Assembly: GCA_936450465.1 (NCBI GenBank)
Contig: OW388294.1
Location: forward strand, 66,577,575-66,641,574
Length of the DNA stretch: 64,000 bases
Direction: 5' to 3'
Origin: Gibbula magus
Taxonomy: Eukaryota > Mollusca > Gastropoda > Trochida > Trochidae
A model generated the notes under the pieces. That model was not told where the DNA came from. It made no database searches and was given only the letters and a program-made list of their open reading frames with translations. The position numbers and the translations under genes were made by a program. How positions within the stretch are numbered: position 1 is the stretch's first letter; the number at the start of each line of letters is the position of its first letter. Positions 56,823 to 64,000 of this stretch are shown here, piece by piece.

Positions 56823-57562
56823 CAGTGAAATGAGAAACTTAATTCTTAAACGACATCAAAGTTTCAACTTAAATGATTGTTTTCATAATCTCATACATGT
56901 AATTGTCAACGTATCAGCGTATTGAAATGTTACAGACGCTGCCTCCACTGTACATCCTGTTTTAACACCTACGATGTAATGATCGAAGGTAAATAAGTTT
57001 GTGGATTCGGGCCATATACCACAATAATTAAATAGCTCGGAGGTAATTCAGCGAACAATCCCATGTGTGTCCCCTGGGATATGAATGTCAATAACTAAAA
57101 TTCCCCTAAACTTTTGATAAACTTGTTGTATACATAATTTTACTCTTTTGACTATTTCACGCGTCTTTAGGTTAGTGAGATTAAGTTATTATGTTAGGAA
57201 TGGATAGAGTATAAAGGCATATGCGGCCATTGTCCATAGCATGAATGGGGTATTCTGTGCCCCTCGTTTGTCTGATGCATGGGGTACGGAGTAGGGTTAC
57301 GGAGGGTGAACATGATGAAAGGTAGAGAATCCCTTGTAGACTGGGCGTCTGATTTCGGCTTCAGAATGTGTGAATACTTACTGTGACATCCAAGATTTAA
57401 AACATCTCAAGGACGATGGCAAAGCAAGTCAAGAAGGTGACATGTATGTCTGTTTATCTTGATTCTGCGTTGTAATGTTGAATTACGAATATTTGATATG
57501 CTAGAATGTGCATTAAAATAACTCGTTAGTAAAATGGTGAGTTGGTTAGTAAGGAAAGAACC

Positions 57563-57563
<1 letters not shown>
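56823..57563. other. Intergenic, no recognised feature
   Basis: A TATAAAGG word occurs near 57210 without further promoter support. No gene recognised. Confidence 0.35.
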
Positions 57564-57603
<40 letters not shown>

Positions 57604-57622
57604 AAAAAAGAAAGAAAGAAAA
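57564..57622. repeat. Poly(C) tract followed by A-rich run
   Basis: About 38 consecutive C, then AAAAAAAAG and (AAAG)n. The minus-strand Gly-rich frame is an artefact. Length is likely unreliable in assembly. Confidence 0.9.
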
Positions 57623-58063
57623 TAAATTCCCCATACTTTCTCATCTAAGTGCCATTATTATAAGCATTTGCATTATGTAATGAAATTCCGTCGCATAAAT
57701 TAAACTAAGGTTAATTTGATAGACTGTATTTGCTAAATCACTGAAATGAGATACACTGTTCATCGGTGAACTAAACCCTACATCAGGCAACATTTGCGAT
57801 AACCGTCTACATATTTTGTAGTGACGATATCGCCACTCGCGTGACATCATTAAAGCAATGTTACGACATCACTTAGTATTCCGGTTCCAGCTGTTAAAGG
57901 TATACCGCTCAAAGAAGTCCATTTCAACATAAAACGTTAAAAGTCCTAGCTATCCCCTTGTTATTTGTGATAGCAATGATACTTCGTGCTTTGTCAGTCG
58001 GAGTTCCTCAAAGTTTTCTCAAAATGAGGAGGTGTTTACACCACAGCAGTGACACATCACGTT
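57623..58063. other. Intergenic, no recognised feature
   Basis: Nothing recognised beyond small open frames without motifs. Confidence 0.4.
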
Positions 58064-58174
58064 CTCTCTCTCTCTGTCTGTCTCTGTGTCTCTCTCTGTC
58101 TCTGTGTCTCTCTCTGTCTCTGTCTCTGTCTCTTTCTCTGTCTGTCTCTCTCTGTCTCTGTCTGTCTGTCTGTC

Positions 58175-58243
<69 letters not shown>
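58064..58243. repeat. (CT)n / (CTGT)n microsatellite
   Basis: CTCTGTCTCTGT words pass into a pure (CT)n run. Arg-Glu and Leu-Ser frames across it are artefacts. Confidence 0.95.
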
Positions 58244-58247
<4 letters not shown>

Positions 58248-58514
58248 ATTGAAATTAACTTTCCTCTTTTAACAGTGTTATAAGCGGCCATTTTAATTGA
58301 ATTTGACACAACATTTCCTTAGTGAATAATAACAATGGAACGTGTTATCAGTCACTAGTGATTGATGAAACAATGACCTGACGTCATAAAACATGCTCCG
58401 ACATCATGACACGTTCATGACGTCTCATTGTCTCATCTGGAGCCTACCTAACGTAAATGCAAGTCGATTTCAGTGAATATGCAAGGATTCTCTTTGTCTC
58501 TCAGAGGATGATGT

Positions 58515-58765
58515 CATCTGTGCAAAGGTATGACGTCACTCCTTCGTCACCCAACGTTCTCTCGTTGCTTGGTTGACATTACTGTAATCTTATGATGTCA
58601 TATTTGCAAAGGTATGACGTCATTCCCTCGTCACCCATTGTTCTCTCGTTGCTTGGTGACAGTACTGTAACCTTATGATGTCATATTTGCAAATGTATGA
58701 CGTCACTTCCTCGTCACCCAATGTTCTCTCTTTGCTAAGTGACAGTACTGTAACCTTATGATGTC
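58515..58765. repeat. 84-bp minisatellite carrying TGACGTCA
   Basis: Three units, each with 'TGCAAAGGTATGACGTCA' (or one change), 'CGTCACCCA', 'GTTCTCTC', 'TTGCTTGG' and 'TTATGATGTCAT'. TGACGTCA lies at 58531, 58615 and 58698; a further copy lies outside at 58379. Confidence 0.9.
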
Positions 58766-59782
58766 GCTCAAGGGGGCCATTTTGAGAAGTTAACACTGAA
58801 CTCAAAACCCACTGCAACTCATTAATCATTTTAAATGTGGAATAATATATGCATTTAATTTGCAAGAAAAGTAATTTAAATCGGGTTGAAATTACACTGA
58901 GAAGATGACATCCAATATCTGAGCTGTGCATGGACAATGCCGGTGGAAAGGTTAAATGTTAATGTCTTTCTTCATTAATATGTTAACGATCATTAAAGAA
59001 CAACGGTCAGTCATTTATTCGCCTCGATGTTATCACTTTGTATTACTCACGCGTGGATATCAATACTGTTGAACTGGACTCTTAAACTACATATAGTATC
59101 TCATATTAAACGTACTGTGATTAAATTTAAAAGTATGTATCTTTTCTGAGTGAGAACTGATCTTCAGTCTATCCCTAAATCTCGCTAGGTATTATTTGTA
59201 CACTGATGTCTCAGGGATTGGTCGTTAGAGCGATATTGAAGACGATCTACTTGTCGAGCAGGTAAAACATACTGCATTTCTTTCATCTGTTGTAAGCGTG
59301 GGTGTAGGTGCATTGATCTATATACACAGGTAGACACAGGTATGCATTGACCTACATGTGCCATATGTTGATATATACATGGGTTAATGCTCACTGATTT
59401 GAGAAATGTTTTTCTTGGTTTAATGACGATCCAAAGAAAAACAAAGAAGAAAGTATGAGAAGTCGACGATCAATCCCATATACTTTAAAAAAAAGAAAAG
59501 GGATGTGACGAAATCAACACTCCATGTCCCTTTGAAATTACAATTCACAATGTATTCACGATATTGTCCAACAATTTGAAATAAGAACTTGAGTATTTAC
59601 ACAGATTTGATTTAGATATCCTTGGAAACTTCAGATATTACTACATTGTATACTAACTAGCTGAACCACTTTTCTAGCCAAGTCTTTGGATGAAATAATC
59701 ACTTAAAAACGTAGATGAAATCGCTTGAAATGCCCGGTCAGCTATAAGTGACCCAGTTACAGAGCCCATTACTCGGTACATT
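58766..59782. other. Intergenic, no gene recognised
   Basis: No supported coding or repeat feature. Confidence 0.4.
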
Positions 59783-59997
59783 AGGGCTCCGTTCGATAAC
59801 AGCGAGCGCTTATAATCGTTCATTGATCGCTCAATGTAGCGCTCAAAGTAGCGCTCAATGTAGTGCATTCTCTCTTGAACGACACGGTGCGATTCCTCGA
59901 AGTTTGCTCGCCTTGCTACGTACACTGAGCGATCGCGTTCAAGAGAGGTTTAAAAGTAATCGCTCATTGAGCTATTACTTGGAAACCTCTCTTGAAC
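59783..59997. repeat. Foldback repeat family A, copy 3
   Basis: It starts AGGGCTCCGTTCGATAACAG and has the AGCGCTCAATG words of copies 1 and 2. The right part folds: GTTCAAGAGAGGTTT (59937) mirrors AAACCTCTCTTGAAC (to 59997). Directly after it, ATGGCCGAGATCGCGCAAGC opens a 15-codon frame that stops quickly. Confidence 0.65.
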
Positions 59998-61052
59998 ATG
60001 GCCGAGATCGCGCAAGCATTAGAACATGACAGACATGTATTTTAAATGAGCAAAAATAAATGGACTGCAATTTTAGCATGTTTTATTAATCACATGACTT
60101 CAAGGTGTTATGTTCTTAGAAATAAAATGTATTTTAGTGTATTTAGCGAACAAATGAAACATATTGTATATATCTTAAGGATATATAATTGTTTAAATGG
60201 GAACCATCTGACTCCTACATGTAGGTTTAGTATTTGATATAGTACTTGGTTCATTATTCAGTAAAGCATCTTTCTTTATTGTTGATGAAGCATGCAATAT
60301 CAGTGTCGGATATATGACAACTATTGTCTGTCTCACAATCCATTGAATCATTACTTCACCTTCACTGCCTATGACCCTTTGACCTCCACATATCAGGCTC
60401 AGGATAAACAACTCAATATTTGATTCCTAGTCCTTTTCAGAGCTTACGTTCACCGCCCAGTACGATATTTGTCTTTCTCAGTTCATTCATGTTACAATCC
60501 TTGAATCCTTCATGATCAACAAAATGAAACATTGATTCGCTATTTTGAATTGGGAAAATGTACATGTATATAGGTGTCATTGATCAACTCACGATGATTT
60601 ATCGATTTTGTAACATCAGGTACACTTGATGAACATAAGTAATCGTTGACTCGTGACCACAAGGAGGCAGTGTTGTAGTGTCATCAAATATATCGATTCA
60701 GACTTGTCACTAGCCGTGTTGTCATTCTGTGTATCTCATGATTTGCAGTACTTAGGAGAAAGTACTGAACACACGACGCTCAGGTAACTAAAGTTTTATA
60801 GTTCTATAGTTTCACTTTTTCATGAAAACAATGAGAGGTTAGTATATCTTTGTCTTTGTATATCCTCCGTTATTCAGGCCTCTTTTCCAGATCCATTATT
60901 TTACATGCAGTCAAGATGTTCGGGAATCTGAAGGTGATGATATTCTTATTCTATAAAGTAACAAGCTGTTTCTATGATGACACCTCTGTCTTCGGTTCAG
61001 TCCAGAACTGTTGAACTGGAGATTGTTTATTTTAGCTTTGATATTCCAGACG
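59998..61052. other. Intergenic, no gene recognised
   Basis: No supported feature. Confidence 0.4.
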
Positions 61053-61056
61053 TTAA

Positions 61057-61373
61057 AGGGGCAGTAGCACGTTTTTGTGCTCAAATAAGTCGATGAAATG
61101 TATTTAAAAAAATAATTTCATCAATAGTAAAACACCCTCCTCTCTTCGGAAAATCTCTTCGTTTTTTGTAATTCAAAATAATAAAATGTGTTCACAAAAA
61201 ATGGCCGCCATGCAATTTTTGCTTTATACGCAACACCGTTATTACCACTACGGATAATTGCTTTGTGTAATAAGATGACTTAACCTCTAAAGTTAATTTA
61301 AATGACACAAACTATCATTATAAATGGGAAATTGGAAAAAATTAAGTTTGCAAAAACACCTGCTACAGCCCCT
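61057..61373. mobile_element. TTAA-flanked MITE, family 1, copy G
   Basis: TTAA (61053-61056) precedes AGGGGCAGTAGCACG, and CTGCTACAGCCCCT ends at 61373 before TTAA (61374-61377). The interior words 'AATGGCCGCCATGCAATTTT' and 'ACCGTTATTACCACTACGG' match copies A and F. Confidence 0.85.
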
Positions 61374-61679
61374 TTAACCTATACAAATTCCTGTACAAAT
61401 ATGGAATCTGATTGTTGTAAGAAAAGGTATGTGAAAAGTAATTCATTTTCTTCATGCACAATTCCCTTTTCCCTAAGTAAGTAAAAATCTGTTTTTTTAC
61501 GCAATTACATCTCTGTTTGCCTGAAATTACAGGTCAAAACGTCCCCAAACAGAATGTAGAAGTTGTATATTGATACCAGTTTACTAATTCTTCCTCACTT
61601 CACCTTGCGAAATTTTTTTTTTTTTTTAGTTTAACAGTTTAATAACATGTCGTCGATACAAGGAAATACCTTCATAATA

Positions 61680-62146
61680 CGTCACTAACAAACCAGTGTT
61701 GAACCTTCGTCTGACTGTTTATCTTCATCTTCAAGGCAATGCACTGCTAGTTGTTAAAGGGATGGTTCTATCAAGAATATCCGCCATTTTGTTTTTGTGC
61801 ATTGTGCGAAATGATACTGAAATGATAAACTTTTACAGTTTTTCAAACATATATGTTGATAGAATGTCCACAGTGTGTATAAATAATTTTAAAATGATTT
61901 ATAAAAAGACTGATTAAGAATGTCCTCTTCTACCGTAGAGGAGCTATCCAGACCCATAGCCCCGATGCAAGGTTTTACTTACTTATTATGGTAATTAATG
62001 TGCGACCTCCTTTGGTCCCTTTGGAATTCTATTTCAAAACTACCCTGATAGAACCATCCCTTTAAACATGACACTAATAAACCATTGTTGAATCTTCTTG
62101 TGACCGTTTACCTCCATCTTCACGTCAATGCACCGCTAGTTGTTAA
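61680..62146. repeat. Direct repeat of about 75 bp flanking the family-4 MITE
   Basis: 'CACTAACAAACCAGTGTTGA' ... 'GCAATGCACTGCTAGTTGTTAA' on the left matches 'CACTAATAAACCATTGTTGA' ... 'CAATGCACCGCTAGTTGTTAA' on the right, with roughly one difference in seven. Confidence 0.75.
61758..62061. mobile_element. TTAA-flanked MITE, family 4
   Basis: TTAA (61754-61757) precedes AGGGATGGTTCTATCA, and TGATAGAACCATCCCT ends at 62061 before TTAA (62062-62065). Perfect 16-base TIRs. The 73-codon frame overlapping it is not supported as a gene. Confidence 0.88.
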
Positions 62147-62753
62147 TGCATACAGCTAGCAGTAGCGAGACGGATATGTCATCTCGTGTGTTATCTATGT
62201 ATCCCAAGGTTAACGGGGACACGTTGTATACAGTAGGGATACACTGTACAGTAGGGATACACTGCTCGTTGTTCGTGGTCGTGTGGAGTACTCCTATCGT
62301 CGTGTGTAAGTATTGATGTTTTATTGTACAATAAGAGTGCAGTTGAACGTACGTGTATGTCCACACTGTCATTCAATTGTTTATAGATCGTGATATCTTT
62401 AAGTTCTGTTAGTTATGTCGTTGCTATTGGATTTTGTTTAAACATCTCACATGTCTCGTTACTAAAGCAGTATCCAGTAAAACAGGGGCTAGTCTACTGC
62501 TTAAGATGAAATTGAATGTGTATAGCCCGTAATGTTAATTGCATTTAGATACGTGTATTGAAGTCAGTCTTTACTATCAGGTAATTGTTCATTTCTGTTG
62601 GTTACGTCGTTATTACATTAATAATATAATGATGTGCTGTGTCCATTATTGGTAAATGGTTAAGGTTGTCCTATTTAATATGGTGTGCAGGGTTTGCTAG
62701 TACCGTATAATGTTGCACAAAATGATCTTATATGAATTCCATTGCTACTTGTG
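62147..62753. other. Intergenic, no gene recognised
   Basis: ACAGTAGGGATACACT is tandemly duplicated near 62230-62271. Nothing else recognised. Confidence 0.4.
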
Positions 62754-62915
62754 TATTTCACATGTATCACGGCTGCCAGTATTATTGTAGGGAGAAATCC
62801 CGCAACACCATAGCGGATATGCGTTGCGTTGAAACCTGTTAGCATCGCGCAGAACTAACGAACAATTGATGGTACTGCCCTGAAATTCAGTAAAACATTG
62901 CACCAAAACTCAGGG
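62754..62915 (-). mobile_element. tRNA-derived SINE, copy 3 (truncated)
   Basis: 'TATTTCACATGTATCACGGC', then 'TGCCAGTATTATTGTAGGGA' and 'GAAATCCCGCAAC' follow the body of copy 2. The tRNA-like head and the GTGAGTGAG end are missing. Confidence 0.75.
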
Positions 62916-63634
62916 TTCGACCGACCCCACCCCTTTTAAAATGTAATTATGATGAATCTCCCTTCCCCTATTTTAATATGTGAATAAAACACTGCCATGA
63001 TACACTTCTAGTCCCTCTGGCCAGAGGAAAAGTCGATCGTGGTATTAGTTGAGTTAACAAAATTCGAAGTTATATCCCATTAATGCACACAATGCTTTAA
63101 TCGCGGCTTAAGCCAGATTTTATTTGACATTTCTTTCGTTATATTTTACTTTGATGATCGTTGCCTAATACCCTCTCAAATTTAATTTACACAAAATTAC
63201 CTAAGTATTGCTGTCTCCTAAATATAGGTAGTATATATTTTTTTTACGACGTAGGGGACTCTGCGTGTGGTAATTCATACACAAGATCCACGCGGTAAGG
63301 AATTCTTAATCCTACATTACATCCACATTACACTTTATGATGTTGATTTATGACATCCCGTTACATTCCGCTGTAGCCGACCAGGGAGCGACATCGCCCT
63401 TCATTGTAAAGAGTTGAGTGACGTAAAATCCGGAGAAAACCGAGTTACTCCTTTGACTAATGTATTTTTTGTACAATTGTCGTTTGTCTTGATGTTACGT
63501 GGGTAGGTGATTTTGTCGATGCTGAGTAGGTTTAAGATTGTTTGTACCTTATTGACTTTGGTTGTTGACTGGTGTTGTTCATATGGATAAAATGTTAACA
63601 AAGTACATTCAAAATGATGGTTTCTTATTTTGAA
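62916..63634. other. Intergenic, no recognised feature
   Basis: Nothing recognised. Confidence 0.4.
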
Positions 63635-63858
63635 CCAACGGTCAAACGCAAGGCATAACTGTTGCCAGTCTGCATTACTGGCTGATTTAAGCCTTGCAGT
63701 ATTTCCCTCGCTATGTTGTGCCTAGATAGTGAATCGCTGCACGAGAAATGCATAGTGGGCCTGGATTTCTAAGCACAGATTTCTTAAGGAAATACTGCAA
63801 GGCATAAATCAGCCAGTAATGGAGTCTGGCAAGAGTTATGCCTTGCATTGGGAAGTTG
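63635..63858. mobile_element. Foldback MITE family B, copy 2
   Basis: 'CAAGGCATAACTGTTGCCAG', 'CATTACTGGCTGATTTA' and 'GCCTTGCAGTATTTCC' on the left are mirrored by 'GGAAATACTGCAAGGCATAA', 'ATCAGCCAGTAATGGAGTCT' and 'GGCAAGAGTTATGCCTTG' on the right. It is very similar to 4400-4665, including the 'GTGAATCGCTGCAC' interior. Confidence 0.85.
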
Positions 63859-64000
63859 ACTTTGAACTGGAATTTAAGTGGTTTTTTTTAATTTGAAATG
63901 ACTTAGGAGTTTATTTATTCTTTCAAAAACAATCATCGGAGTTATTAATGATTTTTTTTAAAGTCAATGACTTCACTTTGTCATTGACAACACTATCTCT

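Noticed and set aside
57407..58309. Gly-rich, Arg-Glu-rich and Leu-Ser-rich frames
   Set aside because: Translations of poly(C) and (CT)n tracts.

Overview
This is an AT-rich window of animal nuclear DNA. Spliced genes with GT-AG introns, APE-type LINEs, a tRNA-derived SINE, MITEs, minisatellites and long intergenic stretches all show this. The SINE (boxes A and B, GTGAGTGAG-type end, 'TTTAACGCCGC' core), the LINE mix and the B3GalT-like expansion suggest a lophotrochozoan, most likely a mollusc. The species cannot be fixed from the sequence alone.

Supported host genes are few. (1) The last two coding exons of a CD225/dispanin-type small membrane protein lie at 6885-8164 (+). (2) Three members of glycosyltransferase family 31 (beta-1,3-galactosyltransferase-like, Golgi type II membrane enzymes) lie at 18939-20084 (+), 30242-31717 (-) and 38610-39833 (+). 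Each has its whole coding region in one exon, with a splice acceptor 10-22 bases before the ATG. The first two are close, convergent duplicates. The second carries a 36-residue tandem repeat in its stem. The third is more diverged.

Layout: 0-5.5 kb, foldback repeats, a 5'-truncated LINE piece and a TTAA MITE; 6.7-9.4 kb, the dispanin gene with a perfect 44-bp palindrome inserted in its intron; 9.4-15.7 kb, gene-poor with one MITE and a 122-bp tandem repeat; 15.7-18.5 kb, a reverse-strand LINE with an N-terminal 2A-like motif, a PHD-like finger, an endonuclease and an internally deleted reverse transcriptase; 18.9-20.1 kb, GT31-1; 20.8-29.8 kb, MITEs and a second LINE broken by DNA-element insertions; 30.2-31.7 kb, GT31-2; 32.1-35.5 kb, satellites; 38.6-39.8 kb, GT31-3; 40.6-42.1 kb, a 51-bp minisatellite split by an L1-like insertion; 42.9-64 kb, SINEs, MITEs, tandem duplications and no convincing coding exon.

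Much of the window is transposon archaeology. Several insertions can be dated relative to their targets because the target-site duplication, or an uninterrupted paralogous copy, is still present. The most unusual item is a pair of elements ending in CATCCTCG...CGAGGATG (or close variants) with 9-bp target duplications: a 90-bp perfect palindrome and a 391-bp long-TIR element. All calls come from reading the sequence; no database search was possible.
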